Assembly (NCBI RefSeq): GCF_002904295.1
Contig: NZ_PPHG01000018.1
Coordinates: 1-64,000, forward strand
Reading direction: 5' to 3'
Length of the DNA: 64,000 nt
DNA from: Amycolatopsis sp. CA-128772
GTDB lineage: Bacteria; Actinomycetota; Actinomycetes; Mycobacteriales; Pseudonocardiaceae
A program made the position numbers and the translations under genes. Numbering within the stretch: the first letter of the stretch is position 1; each line of letters opens with the position of its first letter. Shown one piece after another: positions 40,201 through 47,580 of the stretch. The notes beneath the pieces are model-generated. The model saw only the letters and a list, made by a program, of their open reading frames with translations, was not told the origin of the DNA and made no database searches.

Positions 40201-41775
40201 GCCGCGGTGCTGGCCGCCGCGTTCGACGGCGCCACGGCGCAGCGCTCGGCGCTGCAGGAGGCGACTGAGGCCGCCGCGGAGAACGACGCGATCCGCACCC
40301 CGGCCGAGTTGCTGGCGGATGCGACCGAGCTGGCCACCGCCGGGCGAACCGCGCGGTGGCTGGACGAGCTGGTGGAGGACGGGACGCTGACGGAGAACCA
40401 GCGGGCTCGGATCGCCGCCGAGGACGGCGGCCCGACCCTGGCGCGAGTGCTGCGCCGGGCGGAGCTGGCCGGGCACGACCCGCGCCGGGTCCTCGCCGAC
40501 GCGGTCGCGGTGCGGGACTTCTCCGGGGCTCGGCAGCTGACGAACGTGATCCACGGCCGGATTACCGCCGCGGTCACCCTCGACCCGGTCGGTGACTCCT
40601 ACGCCGACTGGCTGCCCCAGGTCGACGATCCGCAGTGGGCGACCTACCTGCGGTCGCTGGCCACCGCCGCCGACCAACGCCGCCAGGACCTGGGCAACCA
40701 GCTGGCCGAGCACCCGCAGCAGTGGGCGATCGAGGCGTTCGGCACGCCGCCGGCCGACCCGGACGCGCTGGCCGAATGGAAGGAGAAAGCCGGCGTTGTC
40801 GCCGCGCACCGTGAGCTGACCGGCGTCGACGACGAGACCACCGCGCTCGGGGCGGCGCCGAAGGCCGGGCAGTCCGATGCCTACGCGTCGTGGCGCTCCG
40901 CCTGGCGCACCCTCGGCCGACCGGAGTCGGGGCGCGACGAGCTGGAGATGTCCGACGGGCAGCTGCTGGTCCGGACGCGGGCGTGGGAACGGGAAAAGGC
41001 GTGGGGCCCGGAGTTCGTCGGCAACGAACTCGCCGGCACCCACCAGGCCCTCGACACCCGCCGCCGCGACGCGGCGATGCGCCGCGCCGAAGCCGACGCC
41101 GCCCCCGACGAAGTGCAGCGGGAGCGGCTGCTGGCCGAGGCCGCCGACGCCGAGGCGCTGGCCGAGGTGCTCGCCGAGCGGGTGCGCGAGCTGGAGAAGG
41201 CGGACGAGGCCCGAGCGTTGTGGTACGCCCACACCGCCGAGACCCGCGCCGCCGCGGACCGGTCCCGGCTCGAACTCGCCGCCCGCGACGCCAACACCGA
41301 CCCGGCGCCGCTGGTGACTGCGGACGAATGGCTCGACGTGCACCACGAGCACCTGGCCGACGAGGACGCCCACCGGCAGGTCACCGCCGAGTACGACCTC
41401 GCCGAGACCGTGCGCGAACGCGCCGCCGACACCGCCGCAGCCGAGGCGGAGACCGAGGGCGACGTCGCCCGCGTCGCCGGCGACGTCGCCGAGGTGGTCC
41501 CGGTGGAGACCGCGGTGCCCGACGTACGGGAGATCGCCGCCGAGGAGGAGCCGGTCACCGAGTCCGACGAGCTGCGGGTGCCGACAGCGGACGAAACGGC
41601 CGGGAAGATCGACCGGGCGCAGCGGGCGCTGCAGGAGATCGCCGCCCGGCACGCGGCCGAACAGCGGCGCGCTGCGGAGGAAGCGCAGGCTGCGAAGATG
41701 CACCGACGTCACGAAAGTGACGCCGCCGCGGCGGCCGAGCTGGCCGACGACGACGGCGCCGTGTCCGCGCGATGA
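37288..41775 (+). CDS. MobF (TrwC/TraA-like) conjugative relaxase-helicase
   Basis: A 1495-residue bifunctional enzyme. The N-terminal relaxase has catalytic tyrosines in ENYYTG (Y24/Y25) and the metal-binding His triad in QHDSRNHDPQLHIHN (H251, H261, H263); it should nick oriT and stay bound to the 5' end. The C-terminal RecD-like helicase has Walker A GPAGTGKS (586-593), Walker B VVVDESAM, GDHQQLAAVG, the Q-containing STVHSAQGLTVD and VGLTRGRHGN. A long helical Ala/Glu-rich tail ends in RRAAEEAQAAKMHRRH and an acidic run. It is separated from the coupling-protein operon by 220 bp and has its own strong RBS. A second copy of the tail sequence is found at 48358-48459. Confidence 0.93.
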   Translation: MLSISTGYSVDYVLNEIAAGRENYYTGAVTAGEPPGRWYGAGAEKLGLTGLVDPQDMRAVFECFVDPRDEAFKDPARWGEASTLGHTGRNYPTADELYAAALDAEPGATAERREQLRLDANKSARKNVPFLDVTFSVQKSVTVLHAAFEAQQVRAERTAQRLSGTLDAAVAAGASPEELAEFARQRDDARATAESWRVHRDAVEDAIWAGNRAALDYLSEHAGYSRVGHHGGAAGRFIDAHDFVVASFFQHDSRNHDPQLHIHNPILNRVQGADGQWRTLDSKALHKFRGAAAAVGERTTEEHLARALGVRVATRPDGKSREVLGIDARVMDLFSSRRRAVTKKTAGLVAQFEARFGREPNALELDRLQRQATFATRKAKSHDGETVEQRLARWDAELRAEVADGLAGVARDVLNLAHGPRPATQWSPAEVLKTAMANVQSRKAGWTAPDLTRAISDALPDQLGDLDGAQLARLLDSLTAEGVKLATPLSAARPGTAVLPAALKLADGRSAYDAPAGQLYATPEHVHTERALLAATARGGAPAVDVATVDGFTAALAEMDVVLGPDQAAAVRGVLTSGAAVESLVGPAGTGKSFVVGALARAWTDPGLWDGKARRVVGLASSQVATDVLEGEGLTARNIARWLTAQERLSAGSMHPEHEAWRLNAGDLVVVDESAMANTADLAKIHHHVAAAEAKLLLTGDHQQLAAVGAGGGMDMMAEAGAAYELTEVRRFAADWERGASLRLRDGDESVLGEYHKHGRIIDAGTREQAEAAAAKAWLADTLAGKHSILTVDTNEQAAQLSAELRNELVRLGRVAETGVPLGQQGTYAGIGDLVQARKNGWHLAGFAGNREVPVNRKQYRVLDTREDGGLVVARVLGREAGVGEVLGDPMTLPGSYVDEHMTLGYASTVHSAQGLTVDTSHAVVTESSGQRALYVGLTRGRHGNTAHVTTLAVPADAPDGAALEAVKRTPAAVLAAAFDGATAQRSALQEATEAAAENDAIRTPAELLADATELATAGRTARWLDELVEDGTLTENQRARIAAEDGGPTLARVLRRAELAGHDPRRVLADAVAVRDFSGARQLTNVIHGRITAAVTLDPVGDSYADWLPQVDDPQWATYLRSLATAADQRRQDLGNQLAEHPQQWAIEAFGTPPADPDALAEWKEKAGVVAAHRELTGVDDETTALGAAPKAGQSDAYASWRSAWRTLGRPESGRDELEMSDGQLLVRTRAWEREKAWGPEFVGNELAGTHQALDTRRRDAAMRRAEADAAPDEVQRERLLAEAADAEALAEVLAERVRELEKADEARALWYAHTAETRAAADRSRLELAARDANTDPAPLVTADEWLDVHHEHLADEDAHRQVTAEYDLAETVRERAADTAAAEAETEGDVARVAGDVAEVVPVETAVPDVREIAAEEEPVTESDELRVPTADETAGKIDRAQRALQEIAARHAAEQRRAAEEAQAAKMHRRHESDAAAAAELADDDGAVSAR

Positions 41776-41780
41776 GCAGG

Positions 41781-42194
41781 TCAGCCCTGGCGGGGCGCGG
41801 GAACCTCGAGCGGCGGGACACCGCTGCGGCGCCACGCCCACGCCAGGGTCTTGACCACCGCGGGAAGCCAGCCCGGCTGGCTGGCCAGCCACGCCGGCTC
41901 GGGCTGGCGCAATAGCAGCACTTCGGCGGCGAGCGCCTCAGCTTCGATGGTTTCCTCGTGCGCCAGGCCGCTGCGATGCGTGACCGGTGCGCTCGGGACG
42001 CGCCCCCCGCCGAACCGGCTCGGCACGGTCGCGCCGGCCAGCCACCGGCAGGTCTCGACAACACCGTAGTTCGCCCACGTCTTGTCCTGCTCGTACTGGC
42101 GTTCGGCGGCGAGCCACATGCGCGCGAACTCGACCACCGGAACACGCACATTCCCGCGGGGAATGCGATCGAAATCGCGTCCGGTCAGCTCCAT
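41781..42194 (-). CDS. Hypothetical element protein, convergent with the relaxase
   Basis: A 137-residue protein read leftward, ending 5 bp from the relaxase stop. Recognisable stretches are MWLAAERQYEQDKTWANYGV, VETCRWLAGATVP, APVTHRSG and ETIEAEALAAEVLLLRQPEP, then WLPAVVKTLAWAWRRSG. Similar proteins are, as far as I recall, common hypotheticals on actinomycete elements. ATG 42194 is chosen as the last start before the conserved part, though GTG codons upstream are possible. It is the only minus-strand gene between the repressor and the right end, so it is likely regulated separately. Function is unknown. Confidence 0.6.
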   Translation of the reverse strand: MELTGRDFDRIPRGNVRVPVVEFARMWLAAERQYEQDKTWANYGVVETCRWLAGATVPSRFGGGRVPSAPVTHRSGLAHEETIEAEALAAEVLLLRQPEPAWLASQPGWLPAVVKTLAWAWRRSGVPPLEVPAPRQG

Positions 42195-42577
42195 GCCTTC
42201 GATGGTGGCACAGGGCACCGACAGATCCTGCACTCCGGACGGGCCAATTCGCCCGGGTCCGGTCACCGCTACTGAGGACCGCCCTCTGCGGGCGGAGCAA
42301 GGTCCGCGCAAGCGCGGACAGTGCCTTTGCTGCTTCGCAGCCCGGCTTAGCACGGCCCCACCTCACGATCAAGGGGTCAGAAACTTTTTGGATCCACAAA
42401 AAGCGCGTGGCTCCAAAAACTTTCTGCCTGATCCCTTGATCGCGAGCCTCCGGGGCCGCGCACAGCGCCGATAAGGGCGACGGGTGAAGCCGTCGCCCGC
42501 CCTACGGGCAGCGAAGAAAACCCGGACCAGCAAGCAGCGCCGCCCGCTCCGTACCCGGCCACCGGAAGGCAACCGCC
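42195..42577. other. Non-coding hairpin cluster, candidate oriT or replication origin
   Basis: This 383-bp stretch has no convincing gene but at least five inverted repeats: 42279-42295 (6-bp stem), 42302-42319 (7-8 bp), 42329-42341 (5 bp, TTC loop), 42367-42441 (imperfect arms of about 30 bp, starting GATCAAGGG and ending CCCTTGATC, in an AT-rich island with T5/A5 runs), and 42475-42498 (9 bp). Such density in a conjugative element is typical of oriT or single-strand/double-strand origins. The large hairpin could also be a bidirectional terminator for the flanking genes. Confidence 0.5.
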
Positions 42578-42847
42578 ATGGACCTCACCACCGCGAAAGC
42601 ACTCGTGATCGCCGACAGCCGTGAACAGAACCCCGACCGCGAGATCACCGACGCCGCCTGCCTCGCCGAGGTCCGCGCGTACGGCCGCGAAGAAATCGAG
42701 GAATGGATCGAGAACGAGGTGGTCGAGGGCGACGAGCTGGTCGAGGCATACCGCGCCGTGATCGCCGCCACCGACGACGAGATCGCCGCACAGCGCGGCG
42801 CCACCCGCGCGCAGACCGACGACGACGCGGACACCGATTGCCTCTGA
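42578..42847 (+). CDS. Small acidic protein, unknown
   Basis: An 89-residue acidic helical protein (MDLTTAKALVIADSREQNPD start, EIEEWIENEVVEGDELVEAY middle) with GGAAGG upstream. It is the first gene after the hairpin cluster and heads the rightward accessory block. No family was recognised. Small acidic proteins near oriT regions of elements can be DNA mimics or antirestriction factors, but there is no motif evidence here. Confidence 0.55.
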   Translation: MDLTTAKALVIADSREQNPDREITDAACLAEVRAYGREEIEEWIENEVVEGDELVEAYRAVIAATDDEIAAQRGATRAQTDDDADTDCL

Positions 42848-42919
42848 CCCGCTTCCGGGTGGGGCCAATCCTGTCCCGCCCGGGACACCACCGTCCACAC
42901 CAGACAGGAGAGACGCGCG

Positions 42920-43138
42920 ATGGCGAAGCCGAAGAAGACCCACGAGGAGATCGCCGCCGAGGCGTGCGGGATGACGATCGAGCAGTTCCAGGCATTGAAG
43001 GCCCAGACCGCCGCCGCGAAGCAGCGTGGCAAGCGTCCCGCGGGCACCGCAGGCGCCGAGACGAAACTCGCCGGCTGGGGCGCGGTCGAGGGCCAGGAGC
43101 AGTTGTTCGCGTGCGAGCCGGAGGGGACCGGGGCGTGA
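42920..43138 (+). CDS. Small protein carrying the WG-QLF motif shared with the 509-aa transfer protein
   Basis: A 72-residue protein. The N-terminal half is basic and helical (MAKPKKTHEEIAAEACGMTI, EQFQALKAQ). The C-terminal half contains TKLAGWGAVEGQEQLF, which matches SKLANWGEVKGQSQLF in the protein at 33494-35023 at 11 of 16 positions. CAGGAGAG precedes the ATG. Its stop overlaps the next gene's GTG. The common motif suggests both bind the same partner or DNA structure; no family is known to me. Confidence 0.6.
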   Translation: MAKPKKTHEEIAAEACGMTIEQFQALKAQTAAAKQRGKRPAGTAGAETKLAGWGAVEGQEQLFACEPEGTGA

Positions 43139-43578
43139 CCGCGCGCGTGCTGGTGACCGGGTCCCGCACCTTCACCGACGCCGTCGCGATCCGCGACGCG
43201 CTCGCGCAGGCATGGCAGCAGTTCCCCGGCGCGGTGCTGGTGTCCGGCGCCGCGGCTCGGGGCGCGGATCTGCTGGCCGAGCAGTGCTGGACCCACTGGG
43301 GCGGCAACGTGGAGCGGTGGCCGGCCGACTGGCGCGGACCGTGCGCCACCAGCTGCCCGCCGGGACACCGCCGCCACGGGCAGCGCGGGGCCTCGTTCTG
43401 CCCGGCCGCCGGGATGGTCCGCAACGCCGCCATGGTCGCCGCGGGCGCCGAGGTGTGCCTGGCCTTCATCCGCGACCGCTCCCGCGGCGCCACCCACTGC
43501 GCCACAGCCGCTCAGCGCGCCGGGATCCCCACCACCGTGCACCGCTACCGCACCGACGACGACCACCTCACCCTCTGA
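43135..43578 (+). CDS. SLOG/DUF2493 (YspA/YpsA-like) nucleotide-binding protein
   Basis: A 147-residue Rossmann-like protein. ARVLVTGSRTFTDAVAIRDA, VLVSGAAARGADLLAEQCW, CPAAGMVRNAAMVAAGAEVC and LAFIRDRSRGATHCATAAQ reproduce the SLOG (DprA/LOG-like) pattern of DUF2493, which binds a nucleotide or nucleotide-derived ligand. Between the core strands is an inserted loop with CATSCPPGHRRHGQRGASFC, spacing suggestive of a zinc site. The GTG start overlaps the upstream stop. SLOG proteins occur in conflict systems and on phages as ligand sensors. The role here is unknown. Confidence 0.75.
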   Translation: MTARVLVTGSRTFTDAVAIRDALAQAWQQFPGAVLVSGAAARGADLLAEQCWTHWGGNVERWPADWRGPCATSCPPGHRRHGQRGASFCPAAGMVRNAAMVAAGAEVCLAFIRDRSRGATHCATAAQRAGIPTTVHRYRTDDDHLTL

Positions 43579-43599
43579 CCACACAGGACGGAGAACGTC

Positions 43600-43938
43600 A
43601 TGACCACGACATCCGACGATCGCTGGTTCGAGCGAGAGCAGCAGGTTCGCAAGGCTCACGCTCTGGCGGAGATGCTCACTGCCGCGTCCGAGGCCGAAAT
43701 CCCGCCGATGGTCTGGACCGTCAACGCCGTCGCGGGCTCGTGCCTGTACGGCGAGATCGACGACCCGTTCGACACGACCCCGCAGGCCACGTTCGACGCC
43801 TGGGTGCAGTTCCTCGGCCTGCACGTCAATCGCCGCGGTGACCGCGCCGGCGGAGCCTGTCCGGGGCACCCCCGCATCGACGTCGGCATCTACAACCCCC
43901 ACCACACGAACGCCAGCGAGACCAGGGCGAGCCGATGA
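43600..43938 (+). CDS. Hypothetical protein preceding the DNA methyltransferase
   Basis: A 112-residue protein with GGAG 9 bases before the ATG and an ATGA overlap with the methyltransferase gene. It contains EIPPMVWTVNAVAGSCLYGE and FDAWVQFLGLHVNR, no membrane span and no known motif. Coupled translation suggests it acts together with the methyltransferase, but function is unknown. Confidence 0.6.
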   Translation: MTTTSDDRWFEREQQVRKAHALAEMLTAASEAEIPPMVWTVNAVAGSCLYGEIDDPFDTTPQATFDAWVQFLGLHVNRRGDRAGGACPGHPRIDVGIYNPHHTNASETRASR

Positions 43939-45821
43939 GCCGCACTGCCACGCACCGGCCCGCCACTCGCCGCCGCCGCTTCCGCCATGACGAGCTGATC
44001 GCGGTCGATCTGTTCTCCGGGTTCGGCGGGCTGACTCGCGGGATCGAGAAGGCCGGGTTCACCACGATCATGGCCGCCAACCACAACGCCTACAAGGTGC
44101 AGGTGCACGAGGCCAACCACCCCGACGCCGAGCACTGGATCGCCGACCTGGTCGACCCGGACGCGGCCGACTACCACTCCGCGCGTGATCTGCCCGCCGC
44201 CGATCTGCTGTGTGCGGGGGTGTCCTGCGTCAATCACTCCCAGGCCAACACCCAGAAAGCCTACGAGCAGGGCCTGAGCTTGTTCGACCTCAACGACCCG
44301 GACTTCGACTCCCGGGTCACCCGCTCCGAGCGCGACCGGGCGACCGCGAACTGCGTGCTGCACTACGCCCAGGTCAATCACCCGCGGCTGATCCTCGTCG
44401 AGTGCACCACCGAGCTCACGTCGTGGGGCCTCGCACTGCCCGGCCGGCCGAAGGTCGGCGACGGCTCCACCTACAAGTGGTGGCTGCGGCAATTCCGCGA
44501 CCTCGGCTACCGCCACCAGGTGCTGTACCTGAACTCGATGTTCTTCGGCGTGCCCCAGTCGCGAGACCGCCTCTACATCGCGTTCTGGGACGAGAAGCTC
44601 CCCACCCCGCAGCTGGATCACCGGCCCGAAACCTGGTGCGACCACTGCTCCCGGATCGTGACAGCCAGGTGGACGTGGAAGACCGGCGTCCCGCCGACCG
44701 GGTCGGTCCGCTACGGCAAGCAGTACCACTACACCTGTCCGTCCTGCCGCCGCCCGGTCGTGCCGCCGATGACGCCGTCGCTGGCCGCGCTCGACCTGTC
44801 CAACCTGGGCACCCGCATCGGTGACAAGCCGCTCAAGACGTTCAAGCTCCCCGACGGCGGCACCGTCGCCTCGCCGCTCGCGCCGCCGACGATGGCCCGC
44901 GCGGAGCGCTGCCGCCGGCGCTTCGCCGAGTTCCCCGCGGTGCTGATGCCTGCGAAGGCCGTGCACGGCACCGAGAAGCACCCGTGGCAGCCGATGGCCA
45001 CCCAGACCAGCCAGCAGGAAACCGCGATTCTCTCCACCGGCGCGCTGATGGCCGCCGCGGGCAACACCTTCAAACGTCCCGGCTCGGATTGCCCCTCCCG
45101 CGGCCTGGAACGGCCGCTGTGGGCGCAGACCGGCACCAACGGCACCGCCCTACTTGCCCCGCCGGCTGCGGTCGCGACGGGCGCGGTGGTCGCGGCGCAC
45201 CGGCACAACGGCGACGGGCAGCACCTGACCCGGCCGATGGACACCGTGACCAGCACGCACGAGAAGGCGGTCGTGCTCGCGATCGCCAACTACCAGGGCG
45301 CGCCCCGCGGCGCGGGCGAGCCGCTGCCGACCCAAGGCGGTTCGGAGACCCTCGGCGTGGTGTCGGCCGGGGTCGTGCCGTTCCGGCAGAACACGATCCC
45401 GACGGTGCACGCCGAGGCGATGCCGACCGTCACCTCCGACCAGGTCCCGGGCCTGCTCACCGCGGCGGGCTGGTTCAAGCAGAACGGCAGCAGCGGCACC
45501 GAGACCGCGCCGCACCCGCTGACCGACCCGCTCGGCACGCTCACCGGCCGCGACACCACCGGCTTCCTGACCACCGAGTGGCGGGCCGCGCTCGCCGAGA
45601 TCGAGCTGGAGGACTGCTACTTCCGGATGCTCGCCGCCTACGAGATCGGCCGCGGGTGTGGCTTCGACGTCGACTTCGGCGACCACCGCGGCGACTTCGT
45701 CGTGTGGGGCTCGGCCCGCGACCAGACCGACGGCTTCGGCAACGCCGTCTCCCCGGCGGTCGGCACCTGGCTCGGAACCCGCCTGCGCGCCGTGCTCCAC
45801 ACCCCCGAAGCCATCGCCTGA
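43935..45821 (+). CDS. C5-cytosine DNA methyltransferase, phage-type, with atypical motif IV
   Basis: A 628-residue enzyme. Motif I is DLFSGFGGLTRGIEKAG; motif IV reads AGVSCVNHSQAN, keeping the catalytic Cys (C98) but replacing the usual PCQ with SCV; motif VI is VECTTE rather than ENV; motif VIII is QSRDRLYIAF; motif X is GNAVSPAVGTWLG. A four-Cys segment (CDHC ... CPSC) resembles a zinc ribbon. The target-recognition region has about four repeats of a P-x-x-T-x-T unit (for example RPMDTVTSTHEKAVV, EPLPTQGGSETLGVV). It should methylate cytosine in a short site. No restriction endonuclease is adjacent, so it is an orphan that probably protects the element during entry. Confidence 0.88.
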   Translation: MSRTATHRPATRRRRFRHDELIAVDLFSGFGGLTRGIEKAGFTTIMAANHNAYKVQVHEANHPDAEHWIADLVDPDAADYHSARDLPAADLLCAGVSCVNHSQANTQKAYEQGLSLFDLNDPDFDSRVTRSERDRATANCVLHYAQVNHPRLILVECTTELTSWGLALPGRPKVGDGSTYKWWLRQFRDLGYRHQVLYLNSMFFGVPQSRDRLYIAFWDEKLPTPQLDHRPETWCDHCSRIVTARWTWKTGVPPTGSVRYGKQYHYTCPSCRRPVVPPMTPSLAALDLSNLGTRIGDKPLKTFKLPDGGTVASPLAPPTMARAERCRRRFAEFPAVLMPAKAVHGTEKHPWQPMATQTSQQETAILSTGALMAAAGNTFKRPGSDCPSRGLERPLWAQTGTNGTALLAPPAAVATGAVVAAHRHNGDGQHLTRPMDTVTSTHEKAVVLAIANYQGAPRGAGEPLPTQGGSETLGVVSAGVVPFRQNTIPTVHAEAMPTVTSDQVPGLLTAAGWFKQNGSSGTETAPHPLTDPLGTLTGRDTTGFLTTEWRAALAEIELEDCYFRMLAAYEIGRGCGFDVDFGDHRGDFVVWGSARDQTDGFGNAVSPAVGTWLGTRLRAVLHTPEAIA

Positions 45822-45899
45822 CCCCTGTTCTTCCCGGGCGGAGCTGACCCGGCGCCGCCCGGGACTCCACAGCACAACCGACCACAAAGGACATCAATC

Positions 45900-46970
45900 G
45901 TGGAACTCAACGACACCGCCCGCGCCACGCTGAACAGTTTCGGGATCAGCCCGACCCAGTGGGCACAGCAGCACTTCGGCACCGACGAGTGGCACGGCGA
46001 CGCCTGCGGCTGCACCGACGACCGCTGCATCGGGCACCACCACGACAGACCCGACGACTGCGGCTGCCTGACCGTCCTGCTCACCGCCGCCGCCGCAGAG
46101 TTGCAGGCTGCGGTCGACGCGCGCGAGGCCGAGCTCGCCCACGCACCCCGCCGGCCGTTCAGCGCCAGCTTCGAAGGCTGGACCCCCGACCCCGAGGACC
46201 TGGAGCAGTGGCCCAACAGCGTGCGCGTCGAGGTCGTCGAGGGCTACGACTCCACGTTCACCGGCGAGGTCACCGACGATGACCTCAACCACGCCGACTA
46301 CGGCGAAACCCGCCAGCTCGTCGAGATCGACACCAACTACAAGCCCACCCGCGACGGTCAGCACCCGGTTCGGCTGACCCGCGGCGACGCCGCCCGGCTG
46401 GCCGCCACGGTCCTGGGAGCGATCGGCGACACGTTCACCAGCCGTCACCTGGGCAGCCTGCGCGCCGGCGAGGCCGTCGACCTAATGCTCGCCCTGGAAA
46501 CCGTGGCCACCACCTTGCAGCGGGTGCGATTCAGCGCGCTGGCCGACCTGGCCGAGGAACTCGAGCCCGCGGACGCCGACGAGGACACCACTGGGCCGGA
46601 CCTGGCAGAAGCCGCGGAGTCCGGCGAGGTGCCGGTGTCGAAGCCGATCCCAGCCCTCGCCGCTCCCGCCGGCGAGCGGGGCGAGCAGGAGTCACCGGCC
46701 GCGGACGGCGACGAGGCCGAGGGGGAGCCGGAGCTGACGGTGGAGCAGCAGTTCGCCGACGCCCTCGGTGCGGTGTTCGGCAAGGACGTGCGCGCGATCG
46801 CCCGCTCGGATGCCTACGGCGCCCTCAAGTACAAGGTCCTGGCCCGCTGCGAGGACACCGGCGAGACCCCGCGGCAGGTCCTGGACACCATCAGCGCCGA
46901 CGACCGCGCGTTCATCTCCCGCGCCAACGACCCAGCCGCGTTGCTGGCCTCCCGCGTGGACGAGCGGTGA
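45900..46970 (+). CDS. Hypothetical protein with N-terminal Cys/His cluster
   Basis: A 356-residue protein from a GTG with AAAGGA upstream. Residues about 36-57 hold CGCTDDRCIGHHHDRPDDCG, a probable metal-binding cluster. The centre (PVRLTRGDAARLAATVLGAI, GDTFTSRHLG) is helical, followed by an acidic linker and a C-terminal domain (EQQFADALGAVFGKDVRAIA). No family was recognised. It overlaps the next gene (GTGA) and lies in the accessory block with DNA-modifying functions. Confidence 0.6.
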   Translation: MELNDTARATLNSFGISPTQWAQQHFGTDEWHGDACGCTDDRCIGHHHDRPDDCGCLTVLLTAAAAELQAAVDAREAELAHAPRRPFSASFEGWTPDPEDLEQWPNSVRVEVVEGYDSTFTGEVTDDDLNHADYGETRQLVEIDTNYKPTRDGQHPVRLTRGDAARLAATVLGAIGDTFTSRHLGSLRAGEAVDLMLALETVATTLQRVRFSALADLAEELEPADADEDTTGPDLAEAAESGEVPVSKPIPALAAPAGERGEQESPAADGDEAEGEPELTVEQQFADALGAVFGKDVRAIARSDAYGALKYKVLARCEDTGETPRQVLDTISADDRAFISRANDPAALLASRVDER

Positions 46971-47311
46971 GCACGCCGCACGGGCCGTGCGCGCGGTGCG
47001 GGCGGCCGATGGTCCGCCAGCGCGCCGGCGACGGCGCTGTCCCGGCCGGGACGGTGCGCCACCACGGACGCGGCCTGTGCGGCACCTGCCGAACCCACGC
47101 AGCCCGCCACGGCGAGCTGGCCGACTACCAGCGCAGCACCCGCCCGATCGCCGACACGCTCGCCGAACACGCCGTGCTGCGCACCTTCGGCGGCCTGGAG
47201 CACGACCAGGTCGCAGCCCGGCTCGGCATCAAACCCGCGAGCTTGCAGCGCCAGCTCGACCGCGCCCGAACCCGCAACACCCGCATCACCTGTGAGGAGC
47301 ACACCCGATGA
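46967..47311 (+). CDS. Zinc-ribbon/HTH protein, unknown
   Basis: A 114-residue protein. GPCARCGRPMV and GLCGTCRTH form a two-CxxC zinc ribbon in the N-terminal half. LEHDQVAARLGIKPASLQRQ is a helix-turn-helix of the sigma-region-4 or phage type. It is therefore probably a DNA-binding regulator. GTG and stop overlap the genes on either side, placing it in the accessory operon. No specific family was identified. Confidence 0.6.
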   Translation: MSTPHGPCARCGRPMVRQRAGDGAVPAGTVRHHGRGLCGTCRTHAARHGELADYQRSTRPIADTLAEHAVLRTFGGLEHDQVAARLGIKPASLQRQLDRARTRNTRITCEEHTR

Positions 47312-47580
47312 GGATCCGTTTGGAAGGCACCGAAGCCGAGATCACCGCCGCCGTTGCACAGCTGGCGACCGTGCTGAGGATCGAGGACGCGAGCGATTTC
47401 TACCCCAACCGCCCGCGCGGCACCCGGTACCTGCCCCCGGCCGCGGCCGGGGCCGCGAAGCAGGGCCGGGTCTACCTGACCGTCACCACCCCGCAGGAGA
47501 CCGGCCCGGTCCGGGCCGAGGCCGAACGGACCGACCAGCCGCGCCGGCTGCCGCCGGCCAGCCCGAAGGAGATCCGCTGA
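47308..47580 (+). CDS. Small hypothetical protein
   Basis: A 90-residue protein (MRIRLEGTEAEITAAVAQLA start; FYPNRPRGTRYLPPAA in the middle). Its pattern of a short beta strand, helix, then Pro/Arg-rich tail is common in actinomycete element hypotheticals. ATGA overlap upstream, TGATG overlap downstream. Function is unknown. Confidence 0.55.
   Translation: MRIRLEGTEAEITAAVAQLATVLRIEDASDFYPNRPRGTRYLPPAAAGAAKQGRVYLTVTTPQETGPVRAEAERTDQPRRLPPASPKEIR

Noticed and set aside
37252..41892. 1546-codon antisense frame over the relaxase
   Set aside because: The sense frame has complete relaxase and helicase motifs; the antisense product is compositionally biased and without domains.
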